Assembly: GCF_011009015.1 (NCBI RefSeq)
Contig: NZ_CP048878.1
Location: forward strand, 3,316,354-3,380,353
Direction: 5' to 3'
DNA from: Spartinivicinus ruber
Lineage (GTDB): Bacteria > Pseudomonadota > Gammaproteobacteria > Pseudomonadales > Zooshikellaceae
Length of the DNA: 64,000 nucleotides
Every line of letters starts with the position of its first letter. The stretch's first letter is position 1. The position numbers were made by a program, and so were the translations under genes. Below are positions 54,679 through 63,792 of the stretch, piece by piece. The notes beneath the pieces are model-generated. The model worked only from the letters and a program-made list of their open reading frames with translations, was not told where the DNA came from and searched no databases.

Positions 54679-56689
54679 GCGAATCCTGATCGCCAACCGG
54701 GGAGAGATCGCCTGTCGGGTTATCCACACAGCTCACGCCATGGGCATCCAATGTGTGGCTGTTTATTCGGAAGCTGATCGCCATAGCCGCCATGTTCAGC
54801 TGGCTGACCAAGCTGTTTTCATTGGTCCCGCTCCCAGTCGGGATAGCTATTTGAACCAGCAGGCCATCCTCAATGCAGCCCTGCAAACAGGTGCAGAAGC
54901 AATTCACCCTGGCTACGGCTTTCTGGCTGAAAATGCGGAGTTTACTGCAGCCTGTGCGCAAGCAGGTATTCAATTTATTGGGCCGCCAGCTAATGCCATT
55001 CGCCTAATGGGCTCTAAGCAACAAGCCAAACAGCTAATGGAACAAGCTGGGGTACCAGTCATGCCAGGCTATCACCAGGCAGCACAGCAACAGGATATGT
55101 TACTGAAAGCCACCAAACAAATTGGCTTCCCAGTTCTGCTTAAAGCTGCTGCCGGAGGCGGTGGCAAAGGAATGCGAGTCATTACTACCGAAAAAGAGTT
55201 CGCCAGCGCTTACCAAAGCGCCAAACGGGAAGCTAAAGCCAGCTTTGGTGATGACACCTTGATCGTCGAAAAATACCTGGCTGAAGCTCGTCATGTGGAA
55301 ATCCAGGTATTTTGTGACAGCCAAGGCAATGGAGTCTATCTGTTTGAGCGGGACTGCTCCATTCAGCGCCGCCACCAAAAGATCATTGAAGAAGCCCCAG
55401 CCCCTGGCTTAAGCCAGCTGCTTCGCCAACAAATGGGCCAAGCCGCGCTGGCTGCTGCTCAGGCAATTGACTACGTAGGTGCCGGTACGGTTGAGTTTTT
55501 ACTCGCGCCTGATGGTCAGTTTTACTTTATGGAAATGAACACCCGACTCCAGGTAGAACACCCAGTAACTGAAATGATCACCAGCACTGACCTGGTTGCC
55601 TGGCAGCTAATGGTAGCCTGTGGGGAACCATTGCCTGTCACCCAAAATGAACTGGCAATTGATGGTCATGCCATTGAAGTCAGGCTATATGCTGAAGACC
55701 CACAAAATGACTTTTTACCAGCTACTGGCCCATTACTACACTTACAGTGGCCCAAACCACAATCCTATTTGCGGATCGAGCATGGCTTAACTCAGGGAGA
55801 CGTTATCGGCGTTCACTATGACCCCATGTTGGCCAAACTGGTTACCTGGGGTGAAACTCGCCAGCAGGCTATCCAGAGGATGCAGCAAGCATTAACCCAC
55901 ACCACTCTGCTGGGGCTTACCCATAATCGCGCTTTTTTGTTAGCAGTATTGAATAGCACCTGGTTTGCAGAAGGTCAGTACCACACTCACCTGCTCAGCC
56001 AGCAACTGCCTGCTCTGCTTAAGTCTAACAACCAAAAACTTCAGCAAGCATTAGTGGTAGCCACTCTGTCCCAGTTAGTACCAGAGGAATACTCTCAAGC
56101 GCCTACAGGTTTTAGGAACCCTTGGTCCAGCCAACAGCCTTGGCGGTGTAATTACCAGCCAGAAACTACCATCCATTGGCTAACGGCTCAGCAGCCCATT
56201 TCAGTTCATGTGAAATGGCTGAGCGAGGATAAATGGGAATTAACTATTGTTGCTGAAAAGTACAATTGCCAGGCCAAGCGCCAACAACACCAGCTCACCG
56301 CTGAATTAAACCAACTGATGGTAAGTGCTACCGTTGAAAATACAGACAAGCAATGTTGGCTGCATATTGAGCAGCAGGATTGGTGTTTTGAGTTTCCTCC
56401 CAGGCTACTGAATCACCCAACTGCTGCTAGCCCCCATGACCAAGCATTAGTAGCCCCAATGCCAGGTTCGGTAGTATCAGTGCTGGTCACTACAGGTCAG
56501 CAAGTGGAGCAAGGGCAACCCCTGATGGTATTGGAAGCGATGAAAATGGAGCATACCATTCATGCCCCTTCTGCTGGATCAGTGGATGCCATTTACTTCA
56601 AAGTGGGTGATTTAGTGAGCGAAGGCACCGACTTGCTGGCTTTACATGTGGAAGAAGCCAGTCAATCGAAGGAGCCTGCCAATGTCTGA
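54671..56689 (+). CDS. liuD: Methylcrotonyl-CoA carboxylase, alpha (biotin carboxylase/carrier) subunit, 672 aa
   Basis: Biotin-dependent carboxylase subunit. Biotin carboxylase domain at residues 1-445 (ILIANRGEIACRVIHTAHAM, HPGYGFLAENAEFTAACAQA, KAAAGGGGKGMRVI, FMEMNTRLQVEHPVTE), a middle domain and a C-terminal biotinyl domain with the modified Lys in VLEAMKMEHTIHA (about residue 625). Full length. It overlaps liuC at its 5' end and liuE at its 3' end by 8 bp each. Confidence 0.96.
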   Translation: MFKRILIANRGEIACRVIHTAHAMGIQCVAVYSEADRHSRHVQLADQAVFIGPAPSRDSYLNQQAILNAALQTGAEAIHPGYGFLAENAEFTAACAQAGIQFIGPPANAIRLMGSKQQAKQLMEQAGVPVMPGYHQAAQQQDMLLKATKQIGFPVLLKAAAGGGGKGMRVITTEKEFASAYQSAKREAKASFGDDTLIVEKYLAEARHVEIQVFCDSQGNGVYLFERDCSIQRRHQKIIEEAPAPGLSQLLRQQMGQAALAAAQAIDYVGAGTVEFLLAPDGQFYFMEMNTRLQVEHPVTEMITSTDLVAWQLMVACGEPLPVTQNELAIDGHAIEVRLYAEDPQNDFLPATGPLLHLQWPKPQSYLRIEHGLTQGDVIGVHYDPMLAKLVTWGETRQQAIQRMQQALTHTTLLGLTHNRAFLLAVLNSTWFAEGQYHTHLLSQQLPALLKSNNQKLQQALVVATLSQLVPEEYSQAPTGFRNPWSSQQPWRCNYQPETTIHWLTAQQPISVHVKWLSEDKWELTIVAEKYNCQAKRQQHQLTAELNQLMVSATVENTDKQCWLHIEQQDWCFEFPPRLLNHPTAASPHDQALVAPMPGSVVSVLVTTGQQVEQGQPLMVLEAMKMEHTIHAPSAGSVDAIYFKVGDLVSEGTDLLALHVEEASQSKEPANV

Positions 56690-57596
56690 GCTGAAAGAGC
56701 GGATTCGTATCGTTGAGGTTGGCCCAAGAGACGGCCTACAGAATGAGCCAACCCCTATCCCAGTAGCCACTCGCATCGCTTTGATTGAAGATTTGGTAAT
56801 GGCAGGTATTCGGCACATTGAATGCGGCAGCTTTGTTTCTCCCAAATGGGTGCCTCAGATGGCAAATACAGCTGAGGTATGTCAACAACTAAGTCGACAG
56901 TCTGATACCATTTACAGCGTCCTCACCCCCAATATGAAAGGTCTAGAGCAAGCCATTGAAGCTCAAGTCAATGAAGTTGCCGTGTTTGGGGCTGCCTCAG
57001 AAACTTTTTCTCAAAAAAACATCAATTGCACTATTGCTGAAAGCCTACAGCGTTTTGCTCCAGTGGTTACACAGGCCAAACAACAAGGGTTACGAGTGAG
57101 AGGCTATGTTTCCTGTGTGGTGGGCTGCCCTTATGAAGGGGATATTTCACCTGCGCAGGTGGCTCCAGTGGTGGAGCAGCTTCTGGATCTAGGATGTGAT
57201 GAGATTTCCTTGGGAGATACTATCGGTATCGGCACCCCTTCAACGGTAAAGCCATTACTGAATTTAGTAATACCGATTACCGGAATTGGTAAACTAGCAG
57301 TGCACTTTCACAATACATATGGCCAGGCTTTGGTCAATATTTATCAAGCCCTGAACCAAGGAATCAGAATTGTGGATAGCGCTATCGCAGGCCTGGGAGG
57401 GTGTCCGTATGCGAAAGGCGCCAGTGGAAATGTCGCCACTGAGGATGTGACTTATCTGGTTGAGTCATTAGGCTTTGATACGGGCTTGAAACTTTCCAAA
57501 CTAATTGACATTAGCCAGCAACTGTGTGATCAACTGGGCCGACCCAACCGGTCTCATGTAGCTCAAGCATTGAGTACTACCCTTCGAAAAAAATAA
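56682..57596 (+). CDS. liuE: Hydroxymethylglutaryl-CoA lyase, 304 aa
   Basis: Splits HMG-CoA into acetyl-CoA and acetoacetate. DRE-TIM barrel: IVEVGPRDGLQNEPTPIP at the N-terminus (catalytic Arg-Asp), CGSFVSPKWVPQMAN, EISLGDTIGIGTPSTVKPLL, VHFHNTYGQALVNIYQAL (metal-binding His pair) and VDSAIAGLGGCPYAKGASGN with the catalytic Cys. The ATG at 56682 has GGAG seven bases upstream and overlaps liuD by 8 bp. A longer frame from 56646 is unlikely because it adds 12 unrelated residues. Confidence 0.95.
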   Translation: MSELKERIRIVEVGPRDGLQNEPTPIPVATRIALIEDLVMAGIRHIECGSFVSPKWVPQMANTAEVCQQLSRQSDTIYSVLTPNMKGLEQAIEAQVNEVAVFGAASETFSQKNINCTIAESLQRFAPVVTQAKQQGLRVRGYVSCVVGCPYEGDISPAQVAPVVEQLLDLGCDEISLGDTIGIGTPSTVKPLLNLVIPITGIGKLAVHFHNTYGQALVNIYQALNQGIRIVDSAIAGLGGCPYAKGASGNVATEDVTYLVESLGFDTGLKLSKLIDISQQLCDQLGRPNRSHVAQALSTTLRKK

Positions 57597-57612
57597 CTTT
57601 GAGAAAATAAAT

Positions 57613-59574
57613 ATGAAGGATAACCCCATTTGGCTGCCCTCCGCCGAGCGTATCCAACAAGCAAGAATCACCCAGTTTCGTCAGCACATAGAGCAACAAC
57701 AGCAATGTTCACTCCCTGATTACTCCGCTCTGTATCAATGGTCCATAAAACATCTTAGTGAGTTTTGGCAGTCCATTGCTGAATTTTGTCAGGTGAAATT
57801 CCATCACCCCCCTCAACAAACCTTAACCAACGGACCCTCAATGCAGGAAGCTAAGTGGTTTCAGGGCGCCACCCTTAACTATGCCGAACACCTCCTAAAT
57901 CGGCGGGACAATCATCCAGCCATTATTAGTTATGATGAAACCAGACGCCGCCAACAACTCAGCTATGCAGAGCTGTTTAAGCAAGTAACCGCTGTAAGTT
58001 ATCAGCTTAAAGCGATGGGCCTGAGCAAGGGAGATCGCGTAGCTGGGATGCTCCCCAACTGCCCTGAAACTATTATTGCCATGTTAGCAACTACCAGCCT
58101 GGGAGCCATCTGGTCATCTTGCTCACCTGACTTTGGTAGTCATGGGGTAGTAGATCGGTTTGGTCAGATTGAACCTAAAGTGTTTATTGCCTGTAGTGGT
58201 TACTACTACAACGGCAAGGTGATCGACTGCCGATCCAAATTAAAAGAAATTCAGCAACAACTACCTAGTGTTAAGCATCAAGTCATTGTCCAGTTCGTTG
58301 AGCAGCGATTAGATGTGAGTGAGTTTACGAATTACAGAGACTGGTCTGAATTCCTCCAAGCTCCACCTGACAGCTATCAATTAAGCTTTGAGCCCTGCGC
58401 CTTTGATGACCCACTTTTTATTATGTATTCATCAGGAACTACCGGAAAGCCTAAGTGTATTATCCATGGGATCGGCGGGACACTGCTCCAACACTTTAAA
58501 GAGCACCAGCTGCATACTGACCTAACGGATCAGGATGTGTTGTTTTATTTCACCACCTGTGGCTGGATGATGTGGAACTGGCTGGTCACTGGCTTAGCGT
58601 CTGGTGCCACTCTAGTGCTGTATGACGGCTCCCCCTTCCATCCCAAGCCTACACTGCTTTGGGATATAGCTGAAAAAGAGCATATTTCAGTCTTTGGGAC
58701 GAGTGCTAAATACATTGCTGCCTTGGAGAAAGCAGAGGTAAAACCTGCTCACTCTCATCAACTGCCTGCTCTGAAAGCTATCTTATCGACAGGCTCACCC
58801 TTGAGCCATGAGAGCTTTGATTATGTATATAGAGATATCAAGCAAGATGTTTGTTTATCTTCAATCTCTGGCGGTACCGACATTATTTCCTGCTTTGCCT
58901 TAGGCAACCCCACACTACCCGTTTATCGCGGTCAGTTGCAGTGCCGTGGCTTAGGCATGGCAGTGGAGTTTTACAATGAAGCAGGCCAAATAATTATTGC
59001 TGAAAAAGGCGAAATGGTTTGCACCAAGCCTTTCCCTTCAATGCCTATTGGTTTTTGGCAAGACCCAGACGGTAGCAAATACCACAATGCCTATTTCAGC
59101 AAGTTTCCAGGCATTTGGTGCCATGGGGACTATGGAGAATTAACCGAACAAGACGGTGTTGTTATCCATGGCCGTGCTGATGCAGTACTAAACCCAGGTG
59201 GGGTAAGAATCGGCACTGCCGAAATTTACCGCCAAGTGGAGCAAGTGCCCGAAGTATTTGAAAGCATCGCTGTAGGTCAGCAATGGCAGGATGATGTGCG
59301 AGTGGTATTGTTTGTTAAACTCAAACCAGGTGTACACCTCACTGAACAGTTGATCACTACGATTAAAAAGACCATTCGCGAGCACACCACCCCTCGCCAT
59401 GTACCAGCCAAAGTGTTAGAGGTGGCTGATATCCCCCGTACTATTAGCGGCAAAATAGTTGAGTTAGCGGTACGGAAGGTGATCCATAACGAAACCGTGG
59501 ATAACACTGATGCTTTGGCTAATCCTGAAGCATTGGAGTATTTTCGAGATCGAAAAGAGTTATTGGAAGACTAA
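57613..59574 (+). CDS. Acetoacetyl-CoA synthetase, 653 aa
   Basis: AMP-forming enzyme activating the acetoacetate made by LiuE. ANL superfamily motifs: MYSSGTTGKPKCIIHG (about 272), FYFTTCGWMMWNWLVTGLAS, SISGGTDIISCFALGNPTLP and the C-terminal HGRADAVLNPGGVRIGTAEI. The N-terminal ACAS-like extension (WFQGATLNYAEHLLNR) is specific to acetoacetyl-CoA synthetases. It follows liuE by 16 bp and finishes the leucine pathway; it could also recover acetoacetate from the carnitine route. Confidence 0.93.
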   Translation: MKDNPIWLPSAERIQQARITQFRQHIEQQQQCSLPDYSALYQWSIKHLSEFWQSIAEFCQVKFHHPPQQTLTNGPSMQEAKWFQGATLNYAEHLLNRRDNHPAIISYDETRRRQQLSYAELFKQVTAVSYQLKAMGLSKGDRVAGMLPNCPETIIAMLATTSLGAIWSSCSPDFGSHGVVDRFGQIEPKVFIACSGYYYNGKVIDCRSKLKEIQQQLPSVKHQVIVQFVEQRLDVSEFTNYRDWSEFLQAPPDSYQLSFEPCAFDDPLFIMYSSGTTGKPKCIIHGIGGTLLQHFKEHQLHTDLTDQDVLFYFTTCGWMMWNWLVTGLASGATLVLYDGSPFHPKPTLLWDIAEKEHISVFGTSAKYIAALEKAEVKPAHSHQLPALKAILSTGSPLSHESFDYVYRDIKQDVCLSSISGGTDIISCFALGNPTLPVYRGQLQCRGLGMAVEFYNEAGQIIIAEKGEMVCTKPFPSMPIGFWQDPDGSKYHNAYFSKFPGIWCHGDYGELTEQDGVVIHGRADAVLNPGGVRIGTAEIYRQVEQVPEVFESIAVGQQWQDDVRVVLFVKLKPGVHLTEQLITTIKKTIREHTTPRHVPAKVLEVADIPRTISGKIVELAVRKVIHNETVDNTDALANPEALEYFRDRKELLED

Positions 59575-59652
59575 CAAAAATCACTAAATTAGGGCTGGAC
59601 GAACAATACAGAACCTTATGAGACTGCCGTAAAAAGGTGTTGAAAATAAAAT

Positions 59653-59713
59653 TAGTGTTCGATATGGAGTGACAGGCTTTTCTTCGCTACAGAATACCTA
59701 CCACTCCATATCC
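59653..59713 (+). repeat. Inverted repeat after the liu operon
   Basis: GATATGGAGTG (59661-59671) and CACTCCATATC (59702-59712) are a perfect 11-base inverted pair around 30 bases, with inner AGG/CCT pairing as well. The left part (GTGTT, GATATGGAG, ACAGG, TTCTTC in order) matches the element inside the liuR-liuA gap. It has no T run, so it is more like a repeat than a terminator. Confidence 0.55.
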
Positions 59714-59759
59714 ATTAGCTTTTGCGACAACCTAACAGTTCTTTTCTTACCTTTAGTTT

Positions 59760-60536
59760 TTATCTTGCACCAGCAAATAAGCTGAAAAAATTTTCCGTTG
59801 TTTGCTGAGCTAGTGCTTCAAACGACTCACCCCGTAACTCAGCCAAAAACTTCGCCACCTCAACTACATACTGCGGCTCATTAGACTTACCTCGATAAGG
59901 TACTGGAGCCAGATAAGGCGAATCTGTCTCTACTAATAAGCGATCTAGTGGCACTTGCTTGGCGACTTCATGGACATTGGTAGCCTTCTTAAAAGTTACA
60001 ATCCCAGAAATTGAAATATAGAAGCCCAAATCCATGGCTTGCTTTGCCATATCCCAGTCTTCAGTAAAGCAATGTAAAACGCCACTTGCTTGCTCCGCCC
60101 CTTCTGAACGCAGAAGTGCTAGCGTGTCTGCTTTAGCTTGGCGAGTATGAATTACCAGCGGCTTGTTCAGCTGTTTCGCAACCGCTATATGGTCTGCAAA
60201 CGATTTGAGCTGCTCGGCCTGCGTGTTTTGATCATAGTAATAATCCAGGCCAGTTTCTCCTATTGCTACAACCTTTTCTTGACTGGCATGACTGATTAGC
60301 TCCTCAGCAGATAATGAGCCTTCAGCCGCAGATAAAGGATGAACCCCTACACTGGCCCAAACATTGTCATATTGTAGCGCTATATCAACCACAGGATTGA
60401 TATTGTCCTTATCCACAGCAATTGCCAAAAAGCCAGCAACCCCTCGACTACTCGCTTTCTGCAAAGCAGCTGATAAATCCCCTTGATAAGACGTCAAATC
60501 AATACGGTCTAAATGGCAGTGCGAGTCAATCAACAT
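59760..60536 (-). CDS. tatD: TatD family metal-dependent DNase, 258 aa
   Basis: TIM-barrel hydrolase. LIDSHCHLDRID at the N-terminus (metal-binding His pair), AIGETGLDYYYDQNTQAEQL, KPLVIHTRQAKADTLALLRS, GVLHCFTEDWDMAKQAMDLG and LLVETDSPYLAPVPYRGKSN are the full set of family signatures. This is the TatD/YcfH-type member found next to holB-pilZ in gammaproteobacteria. It is separated from pilZ by a terminator, so it has its own promoter in the 160-bp gap. Confidence 0.95.
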   Translation of the reverse strand: MLIDSHCHLDRIDLTSYQGDLSAALQKASSRGVAGFLAIAVDKDNINPVVDIALQYDNVWASVGVHPLSAAEGSLSAEELISHASQEKVVAIGETGLDYYYDQNTQAEQLKSFADHIAVAKQLNKPLVIHTRQAKADTLALLRSEGAEQASGVLHCFTEDWDMAKQAMDLGFYISISGIVTFKKATNVHEVAKQVPLDRLLVETDSPYLAPVPYRGKSNEPQYVVEVAKFLAELRGESFEALAQQTTENFFSLFAGAR

Positions 60537-60644
60537 AACAGCAAACCTAAAAATACAGTGAAGATGATTCCAAACAGTTAAATTCGTAATTATTGGTATT
60601 ACTAATTACCGTAAAATACGACTTAAAGTAATTTCTTAAGAAAA

Positions 60645-60676
60645 ACAAAAAACCCGTGTAAAAACACGGGTTTAGC
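60645..60676 (-). terminator. Rho-independent terminator after pilZ
   Basis: On the minus strand AACCCGTG, TTTTTA, CACGGGTT then TTTTGTTTTTC: a strong GC stem followed by a T run, 22 bases after the pilZ stop. It closes the pabC-mltG-tmk-holB-pilZ unit. Confidence 0.85.
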
Positions 60677-60697
60677 AAACATTCTTAACAGTAATAT

Positions 60698-61051
60698 TTA
60701 CATAGTATGGGTGGGTCTATCAGACTGTAGTGCACCAGCCAAGTAGGTTTCAATCTTGTTCCGAGCCATATCATCTTGGCCATTAAACTGAACACCAATG
60801 CCTGCAGCACGGTTGCCTTGAGCACCTTTTGGTGTCACCCAGACGACCTTACCTGCCACAGGAATCTTTTCTGGCTCATCCATCAAATTAAGCAGTAAGA
60901 ACACTTCATCGCCTAATTGATAAGCCTTATTGGTTGGAATAAAAAGACCACCATTTCCCACAAAAGGCATATAAGCAGCATAAAGCACTGCCTTATCCTT
61001 TATGGTTAATGACAAGATTCCGTTTCGTGGACCAAACTTCGGAGGTTTCAT
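60698..61051 (-). CDS. pilZ: PilZ domain protein (type IV pilus biogenesis), 117 aa
   Basis: Small PilZ protein of the class found downstream of holB, needed for type IV pilus assembly in Pseudomonas and Xanthomonas. LSLTIKDKAVLYAAYMPFVG, GGLFIPTNKAYQLGDEVFLL, VAGKVVWVTPKGAQGNRAAG and IGVQF are conserved. The N-terminal RxxxR motif for cyclic-di-GMP is absent, as in the original PilZ, so it probably does not bind the nucleotide. It lies 28 bp downstream of holB. Confidence 0.92.
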   Translation of the reverse strand: MKPPKFGPRNGILSLTIKDKAVLYAAYMPFVGNGGLFIPTNKAYQLGDEVFLLLNLMDEPEKIPVAGKVVWVTPKGAQGNRAAGIGVQFNGQDDMARNKIETYLAGALQSDRPTHTM

Positions 61052-61079
61052 GACAACAGCCTAACTGTATTCACTCTAT

Positions 61080-62084
61080 CTAATATATTGTCAGATGAAG
61101 CCAGCCAATAAACAAGCTTTCTAACACTAATTGTTTATTTTGGTTAGCAGCACCTAACAACCGCTGGCGTTGTTCGATCAACCAAGCATAGTAGCCATAT
61201 AATCGAGTTACACCTGCTTTGCTTGAAACATAATTCAACATTTTAAGCATATCGTGATTTTTGATGAATGTCTCATCTTTTGCCATCACCCACTTAATCA
61301 TTTCTGCCAACCAGTCTACCAGCCAGTCAAACAGGCAAAGTAAATCCTCATTTTGCCACTCTTGAGCAGCGGCAACCGGAGTTTTCTGCCCTTTGGTAAT
61401 AGTGGCCAGACAGGACTGCAAGGCTTGTCGCTGCTTTAGTCGCTGATTTTTGTGGAAGGTCAAAGCCGTTAAGGGTTGATAATGGGCTGCCACTAGCAGC
61501 TGATCTAAATCATTATCAGCTAATGACTGCTGTTGTAGCCAAGCTTTTGCCACTGATAGTGCAGGCAGTGGAAAGGCTAGCACCTGGCAACGGCTTTTAA
61601 TAGTGGCCAGCAGTGCACTGGTACGCTCACTCAGTAGCAATAGGATGGTATTTCTCCCCGGCTCCTCAAGGCATTTCAACAGTGCATTACTAGCATTGAT
61701 ATTCATGGCATCAGCAGGGTCGATAATAATAACGCGATAGCCACCCTGTTGAGCCGTTTTTGCTACAAAATCAATGAGCTGCCTGATTTGATCGACTTTT
61801 ATAGGCTTGCCAGAACCTTCAGGTACTATTTGCAATATATCTGGGTGTGAACTTGCGTTAAACAACAGGCATGACTTACATTGCTGGCAAGGTGAGGCGG
61901 TTTCTAGGTTTGGTTTTAAGCACAACAGAAGCTGGCCAAATAATTGTGCAAAATGCAATTTACCTACCCCTGGCATCCCATGCAGCAAATAAGCATGAGC
62001 CAGTTTTTGTTGCTGACGCTGTGCGATCAGCTGCTGCCACTGAGCTAGTTGCCAGGGTAATGGTTGCGGCTCAAAGGCTAACAT
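61080..62084 (-). CDS. holB: DNA polymerase III delta-prime subunit, 334 aa
   Basis: Clamp-loader subunit. AHAYLLHGMPGVGKLHFAQL shows the altered P-loop typical of delta-prime; the zinc module is SPCQQCKSCLLFNASSHPD together with the preceding Cys in LLCLKPN. QIRQLIDFVAKTAQQGGYRV and NASNALLKCLEEPGRNTILL (SRC follows in IKSRCQVLAFP) are conserved. Its start overlaps the end of tmk by 14 bp. Full length. Confidence 0.94.
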   Translation of the reverse strand: MLAFEPQPLPWQLAQWQQLIAQRQQQKLAHAYLLHGMPGVGKLHFAQLFGQLLLCLKPNLETASPCQQCKSCLLFNASSHPDILQIVPEGSGKPIKVDQIRQLIDFVAKTAQQGGYRVIIIDPADAMNINASNALLKCLEEPGRNTILLLLSERTSALLATIKSRCQVLAFPLPALSVAKAWLQQQSLADNDLDQLLVAAHYQPLTALTFHKNQRLKQRQALQSCLATITKGQKTPVAAAQEWQNEDLLCLFDWLVDWLAEMIKWVMAKDETFIKNHDMLKMLNYVSSKAGVTRLYGYYAWLIEQRQRLLGAANQNKQLVLESLFIGWLHLTIY

Positions 62085-62718
62085 ATTGGCTTATAACCTT
62101 AGCTAATATCTGTTCCACTTGTTGCTTAACCTGCTCTAACGGCTGACTAGCATCAACTAGGTGAAACTGTTCAGGGTATTGCTCTGCTCTTTTTAGATAT
62201 ACCTGCCTAACTCGTTCAAAGAAATCAATAGTTTGGCTTTCTATACGGTCTAACTCGCCCCGCTTAGCTGCCCTCTGTAATGCATCTGCCACTGGCATAT
62301 CCAACAGCAAAGTGACATGGGGTCGTAATGCACCTTGTACTAGCTGCTCCAATTGAGCAATCTGCTGAAAATCCACACCACGTCCACCGCCTTGATAGGC
62401 ATAAGTAGCATCCGTAAACCGGTCACAGACCACCACCTTTTGCTCTGCTAAAGCAGGCTTAATCACCTGCTCGATATGCTGCGCACGAGCCGCAAACATC
62501 AATAACAACTCAGTAATATCAGCAACTGGCTCCTGCTGTGGTGTTAATAACAAGTCTCGAACCGCTTCAGCAAAAGGTGTTCCACCAGGCTCTCTGGTGG
62601 TTACTAGGGGTAAGTTTTCAGCCTGCAGCCAGGCTTGAATAAAAGCTATACAGGTAGACTTGCCTACCCCTTCAGAGCCCTCCACTGTAATGAACAGGCC
62701 TGATTTCAACTCTGACAT
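62071..62718 (-). CDS. tmk: Thymidylate kinase, 215 aa
   Basis: Phosphorylates dTMP to dTDP. P-loop FITVEGSEGVGKSTCIAFI (about 8-26), TREPGGTPFAEAVRDLLL, VVVCDRFTDATYAYQGGGRG (DR(Y/F) motif) and the short LID. Length and order mltG-tmk-holB are standard. A 21-bp gap separates it from mltG. Confidence 0.96.
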   Translation of the reverse strand: MSELKSGLFITVEGSEGVGKSTCIAFIQAWLQAENLPLVTTREPGGTPFAEAVRDLLLTPQQEPVADITELLLMFAARAQHIEQVIKPALAEQKVVVCDRFTDATYAYQGGGRGVDFQQIAQLEQLVQGALRPHVTLLLDMPVADALQRAAKRGELDRIESQTIDFFERVRQVYLKRAEQYPEQFHLVDASQPLEQVKQQVEQILAKVISQYVSL

Positions 62719-62739
62719 GATATATCGCTTGAAATTTCG

Positions 62740-63792
62740 TTAGTTATTAACAGGTTGTGAACGATAGTTATTGTTACGACTTAACTGATATTTACGCACT
62801 GCCTGGTTATGCTCTGCCAAAGTCTTAGAAAAGTAATGACTACCATCCCCTTTAGCAACAAAGTATAGAGATTTCCCTGATGCAGGGTTTAACACAGCTT
62901 TGATAGCAGCTTTCCCTGGCAATGCAATGGGTGTAGGTGGTAAGCCGCTGATGGTATAGGTGTTATAAGGAGTGGGCTGGCGTAAATGTTTTCTAGTTAG
63001 ATTACCCTGGTATTTATCCCCTAGCCCATAGATAACGGTAGGATCGGTTTGGAGTCGCATACCCTTTTCTAGCCGACGGGTAAATACCCCGGCTATTTGT
63101 GGCCTTTCGCCCGCTGCGCCTGTTTCTTTCTCCACAATTGAAGCCATGATTAGTGCCTCGTAAGGCGACTGATAAGGCAACCCTTCATCCCGTTTTTGCC
63201 ACTCTTTTGACAACACATTATCCATCTTTTGGTAAGCCCGCCGCAGCAAGGCTTTATCATTCATACCCGCGGTAAAAAAGTAGGTATCCGGAAAAAACAA
63301 CCCTTCAGCATGTTTGCTAGGCAACCCTAGCACTTCTAATAAATTGTTCCGGTCAACTGATACAGGTAGTGTGTGAGTAATTTGTGGGTGCTTGGCCAAG
63401 GCATCCAGCATTTGCTTAACACTCCAGCCTTCTACAAAAGTAACACTATATTGGCGCTGCTTGCCGTTAACCAAGGCTTCCAATAAGTTTTCATGGTTTG
63501 CGTTAGCTTGTAACTCGAACTCACCAGCCTTTAATTGCTGCGCTTTGCCTTTTGCTCGAATATAAAGTGCAAACAGCCAGTCATACTCAACCAGCCCTTG
63601 AGACTGTAACTGCTGGGTAATTTGCTTAACCGAAGAGCCACTGGCAATGGACAAGGTAGCTGACTGCTGATGTTTTAAAGGTTGTTTACCATATAAATCA
63701 ACCCCATAGATCAATGTCCAAGTAGCGGCAAGTAGCCCAACTCCAATCAAAAAAAACAAAAAAGTCAGTGTTCTGAAAATAAACGTTCGCAT
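62740..63792 (-). CDS. mltG: Endolytic transglycosylase MltG, 350 aa
   Basis: Inner-membrane lytic transglycosylase that cuts nascent glycan strands. One N-terminal membrane segment (MRTFIFRTLTFLFFLIGVGL), a LysM-like region (SVKQITQQLQSQGLVEYDWL), then the YceG catalytic domain: YEALIMASIVEKETGAAGER with the catalytic Glu, VFTRRLEKGMRLQTDPTVIY and YNTYTISGLPPTPIALPG. The ATG at 63792 puts the membrane segment at the start; the frame continues 29 codons upstream into pabC. It overlaps the end of pabC by 28 bp. Confidence 0.94.
   Translation of the reverse strand: MRTFIFRTLTFLFFLIGVGLLAATWTLIYGVDLYGKQPLKHQQSATLSIASGSSVKQITQQLQSQGLVEYDWLFALYIRAKGKAQQLKAGEFELQANANHENLLEALVNGKQRQYSVTFVEGWSVKQMLDALAKHPQITHTLPVSVDRNNLLEVLGLPSKHAEGLFFPDTYFFTAGMNDKALLRRAYQKMDNVLSKEWQKRDEGLPYQSPYEALIMASIVEKETGAAGERPQIAGVFTRRLEKGMRLQTDPTVIYGLGDKYQGNLTRKHLRQPTPYNTYTISGLPPTPIALPGKAAIKAVLNPASGKSLYFVAKGDGSHYFSKTLAEHNQAVRKYQLSRNNNYRSQPVNN

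Noticed and set aside
54533-54973. 146-codon minus-strand frame across liuC/liuD
   Set aside because: Fully overlapped by two strongly supported genes; a shadow frame.
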